Shown here piece after piece: positions 6,071-13,948 of a DNA stretch of 14,825 bases. The notes beneath the pieces were generated by a model. It was not told the origin of the DNA and searched no databases. It worked only from the letters and a program-made list of their open reading frames with translations. Within the stretch, counting starts at the first letter, position 1; each line of letters opens with the position of its first letter. A program made the translations under genes and the position numbers. Origin of the DNA: Desulfomonilaceae bacterium (lineage in GTDB: Bacteria > Desulfobacterota > Desulfomonilia > Desulfomonilales > Desulfomonilaceae). Where the stretch lies: assembly GCA_041662605.1 (NCBI GenBank), contig JBAZSD010000048.1, positions 1 through 14,825 of the forward strand, given 5' to 3'.

Positions 6071-7723
6071 TTATGTCTCAACCCGTCGTTGCTCTTCGTC
6101 TTTGAGTTCCCTACGTAGAACCTTACCCACTTTGGATTTCGGCAACATATCTCTGAACTCGATATACTCTGGTATTTTGTATGGAGCGAGTCTGTTGCGA
6201 CACCACTTTGTCAGGTCATATCCGGTAATCCCTTTGACATCATCCTTCAAAACGACAAACGCTTTGATTCTCTCTCCGACCTTTTTATCTGGAATACCAA
6301 CCACGCAAGAGGCTAGTACGACGGGGTTTGTCTGTAACGCCGCTTCGATTTCCGACGCGGCTATCCTGTAACCCTTGTGCTTGATCATGTCGACGGACCT
6401 GTCCATGAAATAAACCCAGTTGTTCTCGTCAATTCTAACCATGTCCTTTGTTCGGTACCATAGCTGTCCGTCAAGGTTCACAAAGCATCGCTCGGTTTCG
6501 TCAGGTTTGTTCCAATAGCTGGTAACCATATATTCAGAGGCTACAAGCAACTCCCCACCTGCATCCAATGGCGCCGGCTCCAAAGAAATTGGATCGACCA
6601 ATTTAATTTTTTTACCTGGCAGTAATTTCCCACAACTCCCTTCGGGAGCTTCTTCATTCGCAGGAGTTAATGCTACCCCAGCGCACGTTTCAGTGGCCCC
6701 GTATCCTTGTGAAATTTTTACACCACTTCTTTGTCTCCACTTCTTCTCTATTTCAGAAGCTAGAACGTCACCTGCGCAGAAACAGTATTTCAACGAACTT
6801 ATGTCGTAGCGCTCTGATCGTTTATGTTCCAGTATCATTCTGTAGAGCTGGGGTACCCCAAAGAGGGATGTGGCTCTATACATCTGAATATGGTCCAACA
6901 TGCCATCTAGCTGAACTCTCGGTAATAGTACGCAGGTGTCACCTGTCAAAATTCCACCGATGGCGAGGACTTGGCCAAGCGCATGAAATAATGGGGCTCC
7001 CGAGATTAATATGTCTTCACCAAGTGGTATTACAGTTTCACTCATGGATCTCTGCATCAGGCAGCTACTGAGAAGATTTTGGTTTGAAAAGGGCACACCT
7101 TTTGGGTATCCCGTGGTTCCGCCCGTATAGAGCATTTCCACCATGTCCTCACCATTAACTGCGAAATTCTCATAGGGAGGTAATGAAGAAGAGCGCTGGA
7201 TGAGCTTCTTGAAGGAAAAATTCGATCCGGCAAGAGTGTATCTACCCTCTGGGACCGTGTTGAACGCCCTTCCCAAGAGTCTCTTCCACATAGGAAGCAG
7301 ATCCACGAGGTTGGTCACAATTATCCTTTTCAATTTTGTTTGCTCAGATATCTCCTCCACGTAGCCGAAATTAGTGTCCAGACAAACAATGGTCTCTGCG
7401 CCAGAATCGTTAACAAGGTAAATTAGGTCTATAGGGGTGTATATAGGACTAATAGGAACAGGAGCCACGCCTATGCGTAACATACCAAACCAGGAAATTA
7501 ACCACTGCGGGGTATTCGCAAGATATAAAACAGCGGTATCGCCTTTCCTCAGCCCCATATTGTACAAAGAGGCCGCAAAACGCTCAATCAACTCATGAAT
7601 CATGCTATAGGTCCAAACTGTTCCAAGATAAGCAATGGCTGGCCTGGAACCGTGGTTCCTTGCTGTTTCTTCAAAGCGGCCGTAAACAGTGTTGAAGGTT
7701 TTGTTCTGTCCCAACCTAGACAT
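6071..7723 (-). CDS. Acyl-CoA synthetase (AMP-forming, ANL superfamily)
   Basis: The 550-residue enzyme would activate a carboxylic acid to its CoA thioester through an acyl-AMP. Core motifs are present: the P-loop YTGGTTGYPKG (199-209), GYGATET (340-346), YRTKD with the ribose-binding Asp427, the hinge region DRSVDMIKHKG (441-451, slightly divergent from the common GRxKD form) and the C-terminal catalytic Lys534 in KVGKVLRREL. The overall look is the fatty-acid/aryl-acid ligase type. The frame is open to 7855, but the first 44 codons lie inside livF. ATG 7723 is four bases after the livF stop, with GGAG nine bases upstream, so this start is clear. Tight spacing with livF says that the imported acid is its substrate. 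Chain length and ring preference cannot be read from sequence. Confidence 0.92.
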   Translation of the reverse strand: MSRLGQNKTFNTVYGRFEETARNHGSRPAIAYLGTVWTYSMIHELIERFAASLYNMGLRKGDTAVLYLANTPQWLISWFGMLRIGVAPVPISPIYTPIDLIYLVNDSGAETIVCLDTNFGYVEEISEQTKLKRIIVTNLVDLLPMWKRLLGRAFNTVPEGRYTLAGSNFSFKKLIQRSSSLPPYENFAVNGEDMVEMLYTGGTTGYPKGVPFSNQNLLSSCLMQRSMSETVIPLGEDILISGAPLFHALGQVLAIGGILTGDTCVLLPRVQLDGMLDHIQMYRATSLFGVPQLYRMILEHKRSERYDISSLKYCFCAGDVLASEIEKKWRQRSGVKISQGYGATETCAGVALTPANEEAPEGSCGKLLPGKKIKLVDPISLEPAPLDAGGELLVASEYMVTSYWNKPDETERCFVNLDGQLWYRTKDMVRIDENNWVYFMDRSVDMIKHKGYRIAASEIEAALQTNPVVLASCVVGIPDKKVGERIKAFVVLKDDVKGITGYDLTKWCRNRLAPYKIPEYIEFRDMLPKSKVGKVLRRELKDEEQRRVET

Positions 7724-7727
7724 CCTT

Positions 7728-8480
7728 TTACACTCCAAAATATGCTGATCGGACTTCCGAATTATTAGATAATTCACTCCCACTACCAGCAAGAGCAAGC
7801 ATGCCATGTTCCAAGATGTATCCACGATGAATATGCGGTAAAATTGGTCTGGCAAATTGTTCAGTAATTACGACAGTGATATCTCGACGGTTGATATCCC
7901 GTATTGTGGAAACCAGGCTGGATTGAATCACAGGGGCCAGACCCAGCAACGGCTCGTCCAAAAGCAATAGACGTGGTCTTGCCATGAGTGTCATGCCAAC
8001 TATGAGCATTTGTTGCTCTCCACCACTGAAAAATCCAGCTTTCCTCTTTTTCAGTTTTGCCAGGAGAGGAAAGATGTCGTATACGGTATCGATCGTTTTC
8101 TTGATTTCCGAATTTTTCTGTAGGTAGCCCGCTATCTTGAGGTTCTCTTCGGCGTCGCTGTCTCTAAAAACAGGATGTCTTTCGCGGCTTAACACAATCC
8201 CTCTTTTTACCCGTTCCCGTGGACGGAGTTTTATTATATTTTCTCCTTCAAATTGAATTTCACCCTGAATAGTAATCCTTACGCCACCTTTACGCTTTTC
8301 TTTAACCCTTTTGTCTTCCATCAGGCCGGCTATTGTGTTCATCAACGTGGATTTCCCTGCGCTGTTTGATCCTAGAACTCCAACAAACTCTTTATCTCGG
8401 ACCTCCATGTTGAAATCATTTAGAGCTAGGGCGTTCTCGTAGAAAACCATGAGATTCTTTACTTCGAGTTGAACTCCCAT
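7728..8480 (-). CDS. livF: Branched-chain amino acid-type ABC transporter ATPase, LivF-like
   Basis: The 250-residue cytoplasmic ATPase has Walker A GSNSAGKST (37-45), signature FSGGEQQ (151-157) and Walker B LLLLDEP (171-177). These fit the LivF half of a LivFG pair that powers LivHM. After Walker A there is a basic insertion of about 15 residues (near 56-72, KRVKEKRKGG region) compared with the short loop in E. coli-type LivF. The switch region reads TEQF rather than the usual VEQN-like form. Its ATG at 8480 is four bases after the livG stop, with GAGGAG at proper distance inside livG. Its own stop is four bases before the acyl-CoA synthetase start. The Liv name describes the family; the context suggests an organic acid rather than an amino acid as cargo. 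Confidence 0.92.
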   Translation of the reverse strand: MGVQLEVKNLMVFYENALALNDFNMEVRDKEFVGVLGSNSAGKSTLMNTIAGLMEDKRVKEKRKGGVRITIQGEIQFEGENIIKLRPRERVKRGIVLSRERHPVFRDSDAEENLKIAGYLQKNSEIKKTIDTVYDIFPLLAKLKKRKAGFFSGGEQQMLIVGMTLMARPRLLLLDEPLLGLAPVIQSSLVSTIRDINRRDITVVITEQFARPILPHIHRGYILEHGMLALAGSGSELSNNSEVRSAYFGV

Positions 8481-8484
8481 CCGA

Positions 8485-9237
8485 TCACTCCTCTGACCCC
8501 AAGTAAGCTGATTTGACGGCCTCGTTTTTCATTACTTCCGCGGGTTTACCATCCGCGATCAGAACCCCGAAATTTAACACTATTACTCGATCAACAACCC
8601 GAAATAACTCCCTTAATCGATGTTCGATCATGATGATGGTTTTTTGGGAAGCCTTGAGTTTTTCGATGATCGGAAGCGTGGCGGCTACTTCAGACATGCT
8701 CATGCCGGAGAATAACTCATCTAATACTACAAGATCCGCACGCAAGGCGAGGCATCGAGCCAGTTCGAGTCGTTTTAGGTATCCGTGAGGCAGGCTTTTA
8801 GTCATTTTGTAAGGTACTGATGAGTCACGTTCAAAACCGACTTCTTCAAGGAGATCGATGGCAATGTCGTCTCTTTCGCCATATTGACCACCCCTGAATT
8901 TCTTAACTCTGTTAGAACAAAGTGGAATTATTACATTCTTAAAAGCGGGCAGGTGGTCAAAAGCCTTTGCCATCTGGAAGGTCCTAGCGATGCCGCGATT
9001 GGATATCACATAAGGCCTCTTGCCGGTTATGTCTTCTCCTTGGAATACAATCGATCCTGAAGAAGGTTTTACAAACCCGGTAATCAAATTGACCAAGGTA
9101 CTCTTACCAGAACCATTGGGCCCGATAACTCCGATAAATTCCGACTTGTTAAGACGGAAGCTGATATCATGCAGTGCGACTACTCCACCAAATCTCTTGG
9201 AAAGCTTATTTACCTCAAGAATACACTCAGACCGCAT
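8485..9237 (-). CDS. livG: Branched-chain amino acid-type ABC transporter ATPase, LivG-like, with atypical signature motif
   Basis: The 250-residue ATPase has Walker A GPNGSGKST (39-47), a normal H-loop (His206 in MIEHRL) and the C-terminal LivG-like tail. Two motifs differ from the usual LivG: the ABC signature reads SLPHGYLKR (148-156) where LSxGQQRR is typical, and Walker B ends VLDELFSGM (171-179), with Leu in place of the Pro of DEP. The Gly of the signature and the catalytic Glu174 remain, so it is probably active. ATG 9237 lies four bases after the livM stop, with GGAG seven bases upstream; the frame continues to 9324 only inside livM. It pairs with LivF. The changes may mark a subfamily rather than damage. 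Confidence 0.9.
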   Translation of the reverse strand: MRSECILEVNKLSKRFGGVVALHDISFRLNKSEFIGVIGPNGSGKSTLVNLITGFVKPSSGSIVFQGEDITGKRPYVISNRGIARTFQMAKAFDHLPAFKNVIIPLCSNRVKKFRGGQYGERDDIAIDLLEEVGFERDSSVPYKMTKSLPHGYLKRLELARCLALRADLVVLDELFSGMSMSEVAATLPIIEKLKASQKTIIMIEHRLRELFRVVDRVIVLNFGVLIADGKPAEVMKNEAVKSAYLGSEE

Positions 9238-9241
9238 TGTT

Positions 9242-10276
9242 TTACTCCGTCTCCACCCATCTCTCATACTGGTGGTACTTTCGAGCCAAATAGTGAAAAA
9301 TACCTTCCGGTAGGGAGACAACAAATATGACCATCAAGAAACTATAAAAAACGATTCTCCATGAGCCAAAAGCCCTCAAACTCTCGCACAGGGGCACCAG
9401 GATGAAAGATCCCAAGAGCGCTCCAGCAAAACCGCCAGGCCCACCAAGAACAGAAGCCGCAACCGGAAGAACCGAATTGTCCATAGCAAATGCCGACATC
9501 CCAACAAATCTGTAGTAATGAGTCATGAATGCGCCGGCAAACGCAGCGGCAGCGGATCCAATAAAAAGAGCCTGTGTTTTGTACCAATAGATGTTAATAC
9601 CGCCTGCCATGACAGCTTGGTCATTGTCCAATATCGCACTCAAGATGAGGCCGTAGTCTGTATCCATCAGTCTTCGGAACCCGAAAAAACACAGGAACAA
9701 TCCGGCAATTATCAGATATGTGGCCACCCATGCGTTTGGCAAAGGTGACAATCCACTTAATCCCTCCATTCCCTGAAAAATCCCTGTGGCCTCAATGAGC
9801 GCACGGAGTATGAGGGGTAAAACAAATGTGACCATAGCAAAGTAAACTCCTCGCAATCTCAAGACAGGAAAGAGCAAAAAACTAGAGAGGAGTCCCCCAA
9901 CCAGAGTTGCAACCGGGATAGTTACATAGGGCGGCAGTCCGAAATAATGGTTTAATACGCCTGCGGAATACCCTCCCATCCCAAAAAATAAACTTTGCCC
10001 CAGCGAAAACATCCCAGCGGATGCTATAAAATCCCAACTCATGGCGAGAATGGCAATCACACAGGTGATGACAAGCACTTTATTCCAGTACTCATCCAGA
10101 ACCAAAGGAAGAAGAAGTATTCCAAAGACAAGTAGTGCTCGTGGGAGCACCAAATACAATGCCTCTTTATACGAAGTAAGGGAATAAATGGTATCCGATC
10201 TTGCTTTTATACATCGATCGAGTCTTTCTTTACGGCGTTTTGATGATTCAGAACTTTCCTTGAATTTCCAAATCAT
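9242..10276 (-). CDS. livM: Branched-chain amino acid-type ABC transporter permease, LivM-like
   Basis: This 344-residue inner-membrane permease has about eight to ten hydrophobic segments from residue 43 onward. It contains the LivM-typical segment AGMFSLGQSLFFGMGGY (the loop following the first helices) and a late GGPGGFAGALLGSFIL stretch near the cytoplasmic coupling region. The N-terminus carries an unusual charged extension of about 40 residues (rich in Lys, Arg and Glu) before the first helix. ATG 10276 has GAGG five bases upstream. It begins a tight run with livG, livF and the synthetase gene at 4-base intervals. A 319-base gap separates it from livH, its partner permease, which is unusual for Liv operons. 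Confidence 0.92.
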   Translation of the reverse strand: MIWKFKESSESSKRRKERLDRCIKARSDTIYSLTSYKEALYLVLPRALLVFGILLLPLVLDEYWNKVLVITCVIAILAMSWDFIASAGMFSLGQSLFFGMGGYSAGVLNHYFGLPPYVTIPVATLVGGLLSSFLLFPVLRLRGVYFAMVTFVLPLILRALIEATGIFQGMEGLSGLSPLPNAWVATYLIIAGLFLCFFGFRRLMDTDYGLILSAILDNDQAVMAGGINIYWYKTQALFIGSAAAAFAGAFMTHYYRFVGMSAFAMDNSVLPVAASVLGGPGGFAGALLGSFILVPLCESLRAFGSWRIVFYSFLMVIFVVSLPEGIFHYLARKYHQYERWVETE

Positions 10277-10595
10277 AACATCCTCTTTTTCAATAACTCT
10301 TGAAAAATGCCCTATGCCTAGGTCATCGACCTATTCACGAGCTTGTTTTACGCTGAACTCATTGCCCAGCTTATTTTTGGCGAAAATGTCTTGCGTTCAT
10401 GAGGCGGAAGTCTGTCGTCCACCTCGCTTTCTACTATTTGAAAAGGTGGCCATTCGGTCTACTTGAACAAGTCGTCGAGAAAAAACCGTATTCTTTTAGA
10501 ATTAGCGTTTCTTAAGCTATCTTTACCCTGTGTCCTAAACCCACATTGGGGACTGGTTTTGTCGCTAACAATTACTGTTGCAGACGGCTGATGAA
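10277..10595. other. 319-base gap between livH and livM
   Basis: No gene is supported. The gap holds a small perfect hairpin, TAGGTC-ATC-GACCTA at 10319-10333, and further weak complementarity near 10532-10559 (for example AAACC with GGTTT). A T run follows the first stem on the minus strand only after about nine further bases, so a terminator is doubtful. A promoter for livM could lie here, but I could not pick convincing -35/-10 boxes. Confidence 0.4.
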
Positions 10596-11465
10596 TTAGA
10601 CCCTTTCTTCAAGTTCCTTGGAGCTGCCAAAAAGACCTGACGGCTTAACGGCTAATATCAAGACGATTGATACAAGCGTCACAACCAGACTATAAAGTGG
10701 AGAAAAATATGTTGAGAAGATCATTTGTAAAAAACCAAATATCAGACTTGCCACAATAATACCCAACGTACTTTCAAGACCCCCAACGATGCCTACAGCA
10801 AGCACTAGGATCAGAACATTGCTTCCATCCTCAACCGAAAGCAATGAAAGTGGCACTATGGCGATTGCGGCAAGAGCCGCTAGGGACGAGCCGATGTAGA
10901 AACTAGCCATGGCAGTTCGTTCAGGCTCAATGCCAAACGCAAGAGCGGTTTCCTCGTCTTGTGCTATGCCCCTAAAAGCTAGACCGAGTTTGGTGTGATG
11001 TGTAAATATCCATAATAAGAGGAGCAAGATGATTCCTAGACACAAGATTATTAAGCGCTGAAAGTCTATGTAAACCTCAAAAATTTCCACACTGCCATCT
11101 ACAAAAACCGGAAGTTTGTAGCTATGGCCACTCAGGCCGAGGCTTCGATATAGTTCTAATAAGCCAGTCCCGAGTCCGAAAGTAACGACGATTTCGGACA
11201 GTGGAATACCCCTTACCCTATACAACACAAACCTGTACACGCAGACACCGACTATTCCGGTAATCAAAACGGACATTACAATTGATAAGGGGTACCAAAG
11301 TCCGAATGAATTGACAAAGTGCCAACATAGGTAGGCGCCAGTAACGTAAATAGCTCCGTAAGCAAAATTGGCAATCCCGCTGATACCAAATGTTAGGCTG
11401 AATCCAAGGGCCATCAGCACCAACATACAACTGTTTACCATGCCGTAAATAAACATTCCCATCAT
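10596..11465 (-). CDS. livH: Branched-chain amino acid-type ABC transporter permease, LivH-like
   Basis: The 289-residue permease has the normal LivH length. It shows the N-terminal pattern MVNSCMLVLMALGFSLTFG followed by GIANFAYGA, about eight membrane segments, and the cytoplasmic coupling stretch around GIAQDEETALAFGIEPER that contacts the ATPases. ATG 11465 is chosen because AGGA lies about eight bases upstream and because the family begins at this point; the open frame extends to 11630, but the first 55 codons overlap livK and look non-homologous. A 74-base gap containing a stem-loop separates it from livK. It would form the membrane pore with LivM. Confidence 0.92.
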   Translation of the reverse strand: MMGMFIYGMVNSCMLVLMALGFSLTFGISGIANFAYGAIYVTGAYLCWHFVNSFGLWYPLSIVMSVLITGIVGVCVYRFVLYRVRGIPLSEIVVTFGLGTGLLELYRSLGLSGHSYKLPVFVDGSVEIFEVYIDFQRLIILCLGIILLLLLWIFTHHTKLGLAFRGIAQDEETALAFGIEPERTAMASFYIGSSLAALAAIAIVPLSLLSVEDGSNVLILVLAVGIVGGLESTLGIIVASLIFGFLQMIFSTYFSPLYSLVVTLVSIVLILAVKPSGLFGSSKELEERV

Positions 11466-11508
11466 GGTCTGTTCCTTTGTAGCTCCGTGTATCAGCAGAT
11501 TACGACAT

Positions 11509-11537
11509 CGATTGACGGTGTCACGGGTCTTCAATCG
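11509..11537 (-). promoter_or_regulatory. Stem-loop between livK and livH
   Basis: CGATTGA (11509-11515) and TCAATCG (11531-11537) form a perfect seven-pair stem around a 15-base loop, three bases after the livK stop codon. No U tract follows on the minus strand. A stem here could protect the 3' end of a livK-only transcript, a common way to make more binding protein than permease. Inferred. Confidence 0.4.
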
Positions 11538-11539
11538 CC

Positions 11540-12802
11540 CTATTTCTTTTTCATCCATTCGGGAAGCTGAATTTTCCCGGTCGCTGCCACGGGTGGGAAA
11601 ACAGCGACACGTACTCCTGGATCTTGCCATTGAAAGACAATGGCCAAAGCATTCTCTGCTGGATTTGTTCCAAAAACCACCTGGTGATCCTTTGCGAACC
11701 TGACTCGACCGATAGAACCCTTCCTGTCAGTTTTTTCAAGTTCCGCGACAACTTTGTCGGCATCAAGGGTCCCAGCACGCTCTATGGCTTCCTTTAACAC
11801 ATAGACTGCGTCATAGGTTGCGCCTGTACCGTGAGATGCTTCCGGTGGTTTTTTGAACTTCTGCTTGTAAGCGGCATAAAACGTTTCTGACTCTGGAATA
11901 ACTTTAAGTGGCATGCAACCGGCCTCTACCAGATTCACAATCCCCTTGACCTTCCCGTTGTGAATTTTCCATATATCCTCTCCGCAAAGAGCGGGTAACA
12001 GTCCTGTAACTACCGCCGGGACTTTCATCGTACGCCATTGATCGGCAAAAGTTACCACTGAGGGCATGCTGGAAATAAATACAATGACTTGGGTCTGTGA
12101 ATTCTTGATCTTAAGAAGTGTACTGGCGAAGTCCGTAGTGCTTTTTGGGAAAGTTTGATCACCGGTGACTGTCCAATTTTGAGATTTCAGCCATTCAGCC
12201 GTTTTGCCTGCAATCGCCTTAGCCCATAGAGCCTCCTCAATGACGAAAAAAGCTTTATTCAGGCCGAAGTCCTGATTAATAAGCTTTAATGCGCCCAAAT
12301 AACTCTTGGCAAATGATGGAGCATCGTAACAGAGTCGAAAACAGTATTTGTAGGCATCATAATTTTCTAAAATTTTCTCCTGCAATTTTGGGCTCATGGG
12401 AATAGTGGCAAGGTATGGCAACTTGTGTTTGGATGTAATGTCCATGCTGGCTAAGAGAGCTTCGGAGGAAAAAAAACCAGCTACAATCGCATGGGGTTTA
12501 TGTTGCAGAATCAGTTTCTCATAAGCCATCAAGGCTTCACTGACCGGAATGCCGGGTTCCGAATCTCTGGTGTCGGCAGTAACAAGATTGAAAGGTCGCA
12601 TCTCATTGCCAACCTTTACTCCCCCTTTTGCGTTGATCTCTTCAATTGCCAGTTCGGCCGCATTCCTGGACTCATATCCCTCCAGGTACCCTAGAGAAGT
12701 CGGAAGTCCAAGAATAATGGGATCGCCCCCGGCGTAGGCCGGAACAACGCAAATCCAAAGCAGCAAGATCCAGCAGATACCCAAGAATCGTCTGATTTTC
12801 AT
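11540..12802 (-). CDS. livK: Periplasmic substrate-binding protein, LivK-like (Peripla_BP_6 type)
   Basis: The 420-residue protein starts with a clear Sec signal peptide: MKIRR, a hydrophobic core, then PAYA at 21-24 with cleavage expected before GGD. The mature part is the two-lobed type I binding fold seen in Leu/Ile/Val and amide-binding proteins: ILGLPTSLGYLEG at the start, AAELAIEEINAKGG, then the DTRDSEP region and a late GTGATYDAVYVLKEAIE helix. There is no lipoprotein Cys at the cleavage site. ATG 12802 is preferred over the adjacent GTG 12805 because GGAGG then lies five bases upstream. It is the first gene of the importer run. Its length is above that of E. coli LivK and fits versions that bind aromatic or other organic acids, but the ligand cannot be assigned. 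Confidence 0.93.
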   Translation of the reverse strand: MKIRRFLGICWILLLWICVVPAYAGGDPIILGLPTSLGYLEGYESRNAAELAIEEINAKGGVKVGNEMRPFNLVTADTRDSEPGIPVSEALMAYEKLILQHKPHAIVAGFFSSEALLASMDITSKHKLPYLATIPMSPKLQEKILENYDAYKYCFRLCYDAPSFAKSYLGALKLINQDFGLNKAFFVIEEALWAKAIAGKTAEWLKSQNWTVTGDQTFPKSTTDFASTLLKIKNSQTQVIVFISSMPSVVTFADQWRTMKVPAVVTGLLPALCGEDIWKIHNGKVKGIVNLVEAGCMPLKVIPESETFYAAYKQKFKKPPEASHGTGATYDAVYVLKEAIERAGTLDADKVVAELEKTDRKGSIGRVRFAKDHQVVFGTNPAENALAIVFQWQDPGVRVAVFPPVAATGKIQLPEWMKKK

Positions 12803-13074
12803 CACAGCCTCCTTTGATATTAATGCCTTGCAGCAAACTCATATCTGACACGTGAATCCGTAACTCCTATTGGGTCTGATGTGAATCGTCCCAGTGCCTG
12901 CGCCTAGCGGTTTATCGATAGGCTAAGTCACATCCAACTATTTCGACCATGTCTTTTGTGACCTTCTAGGTCTGAGCACCCATGAACATTGCAACTATCT
13001 GCGCCTCGTGCCATGGGAAATCACTCGAATTAAGCCCACCGGCAATATTTGATTCATAACGACTGTTACAATGC
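12803..13074. other. livK upstream region
   Basis: These 272 bases between tetR and livK should hold the importer promoter, but I see no clean sigma-70 pair on the minus strand. They do hold two TCTGA…GTGAATC blocks (12844-12858 and 12875-12887), a 44-base block similar to one upstream of the crotonase gene (12830-12873), and a small hairpin GACCT-TCT-AGGTC at 12960-12972. Confidence 0.45.
12830..12873 (+). repeat. Imperfect direct repeat, copy A (before livK)
   Basis: This 44-base block shares GCAG, AACT, ACGTGAATC, CGTAAC and ATTGG, in the same order and orientation, with 14220-14262. I count about 34 matches by eye, with small gaps. It starts 28 bases upstream of the livK start codon. The two copies flank tetR. 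It may be a shared regulator-binding region or the trace of a duplication. Hand alignment only. Confidence 0.4.
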
Positions 13075-13788
13075 CTATGATTTCGCATTTATTCGGTTGT
13101 CATTGTCGACATCATACGCAGAGCCATTATTCGTATCATTGGTGGCCTCAGACGAAATACCTCTGCAAAAGATTTCCATAGCTAGATTAAGAGTAGACCT
13201 TAGATGGTCTTTTCGTGGATCGAACATTTTCTTACTCTCTTCCCACAGCACGAGCCCGCTGAACATAGCCCAGACAATGTCAACCAAGGCCACTGACTTA
13301 TGATTTTCAAAAGAGCCTTCCCGAATTCCTGCTGCAATTATGCTCGATAGAGGCGATAAAGTTTGGGAAAGAATGCCGTTTATCATCTGGATCGTCTCTG
13401 CAGATAGATTCTGAAGAGTCTCGCTTGCTTGAAGATGCAAGACATTTCTCATCATCAAAGGATCAAACTCGTAAACTTGGTACAAAACGTCACTGAGTGC
13501 TTTGACTTTTTCCGGCGCCGCCAACGCGCTGTTATCCGCAAGTGTCTGTATCTGTTGCTGCATGAACTTCTGTAACTCCACATTTATAGTGGCGTAAAGT
13601 TCATCTTTGCTGTTGAAATAAAGGTAAAGGGTCCCGCTAGCGAGTTCGGCTTCCCTAGCTATATCTTCCATGGTGGCTCCGGAAAAACCCTTGTCCGAAA
13701 AGACTTTTTTTGCAGCGCTAATAATCTGCTTCCTGCGACGTTTTCTTTGGATTAAGCGCTCACGCTCTTTTCTCTCTTCTAGCCCCAT
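13075..13788 (-). CDS. TetR/AcrR-family transcriptional regulator
   Basis: The 237-residue protein has a very basic N-terminus (KERERLIQRKRRRK) followed by a textbook TetR DNA-binding domain at about 20-68: IISAAKKVFSDKGFSGATM, then EDIAREAELASGTLYLYF. The C-terminal ligand domain is helical, with no recognisable specific ligand class. Repressors of this family near acyl-CoA genes often sense acyl-CoA esters, which is a reasonable guess here. ATG 13788 has GGAG eight bases upstream. It lies upstream of livK on the same strand and is divergent from the crotonase gene, so it can reach both promoters. A palindrome within its own promoter suggests autoregulation. It may be cotranscribed with liv, but 272 bases separate them. 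Confidence 0.93.
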   Translation of the reverse strand: MGLEERKERERLIQRKRRRKQIISAAKKVFSDKGFSGATMEDIAREAELASGTLYLYFNSKDELYATINVELQKFMQQQIQTLADNSALAAPEKVKALSDVLYQVYEFDPLMMRNVLHLQASETLQNLSAETIQMINGILSQTLSPLSSIIAAGIREGSFENHKSVALVDIVWAMFSGLVLWEESKKMFDPRKDHLRSTLNLAMEIFCRGISSEATNDTNNGSAYDVDNDNRINAKS

Positions 13789-13848
13789 ATTGGGATCTCC
13801 GAATGGTGTTTATTATGATAACTGTATTCTCTTAACTAAACTATCATC

Positions 13849-13876
13849 AGTCTAATGAATCTAATTCAGTTGTCAA
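13849..13876 (-). promoter_or_regulatory. Candidate sigma-70 promoter of tetR with internal palindrome
   Basis: On the minus strand TTGACA (13871-13876) is a perfect -35. Sixteen bases later TAGACT (13849-13854) is a fair -10, placing the start of transcription near 13842, about 54 bases before the start codon. The spacer contains the inverted repeat TGAAT-CTA-ATTCA (13856-13868), well placed for a repressor to block RNA polymerase. The site is predicted from sequence only. Confidence 0.5.
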
Positions 13877-13881
13877 GAAAA

Positions 13882-13906
13882 TTTTTTCAACGTTTGTTTG
13901 AAAAAA
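13882..13906. promoter_or_regulatory. Nine-base inverted repeat upstream of the tetR promoter
   Basis: TTTTTTCAA (13882-13890) and TTGAAAAAA (13898-13906) are perfectly complementary around seven bases. The element starts five bases upstream of the tetR -35 box. It could be an operator or a pair of A/T tracts acting like an UP element. Function inferred. Confidence 0.35.
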
Positions 13907-13930
13907 GGAAAGCGGTATAACGGTTACGGG

Positions 13931-13948
13931 TTGATCTAAATTGATCAA
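13931..13948. promoter_or_regulatory. Operator-like palindrome TTGATC-N6-GATCAA
   Basis: This is a perfect 18-base inverted repeat with six-base arms and a six-base spacer, in the divergent tetR/crotonase control region. Size and symmetry fit a TetR dimer site, but no second copy was found before livK, so its role is open. Confidence 0.35.

Noticed and set aside
7724..7855. Hydrophobic N-terminal extension of 44 codons on the acyl-CoA synthetase
   Set aside because: It lies inside livF in another frame, and ATG 7723 has its own ribosome-binding site four bases after the livF stop.
9238..9324. Extended LivG N-terminus
   Set aside because: It overlaps the end of livM; ATG 9237 is four bases after the livM stop with GGAG upstream.
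10319..10333. Hairpin as intrinsic terminator after livH
   Set aside because: Only six pairs, and the nearest T run on the minus strand is too far from the stem.
11466..11630. Extended LivH N-terminus of 55 codons
   Set aside because: It overlaps livK, lacks homology-like features, and ATG 11465 has a proper ribosome-binding site.
12960..12972. GACCT-TCT-AGGTC as a tetR terminator
   Set aside because: Only five pairs, and followed by an A-rich rather than T-rich stretch on the minus strand.
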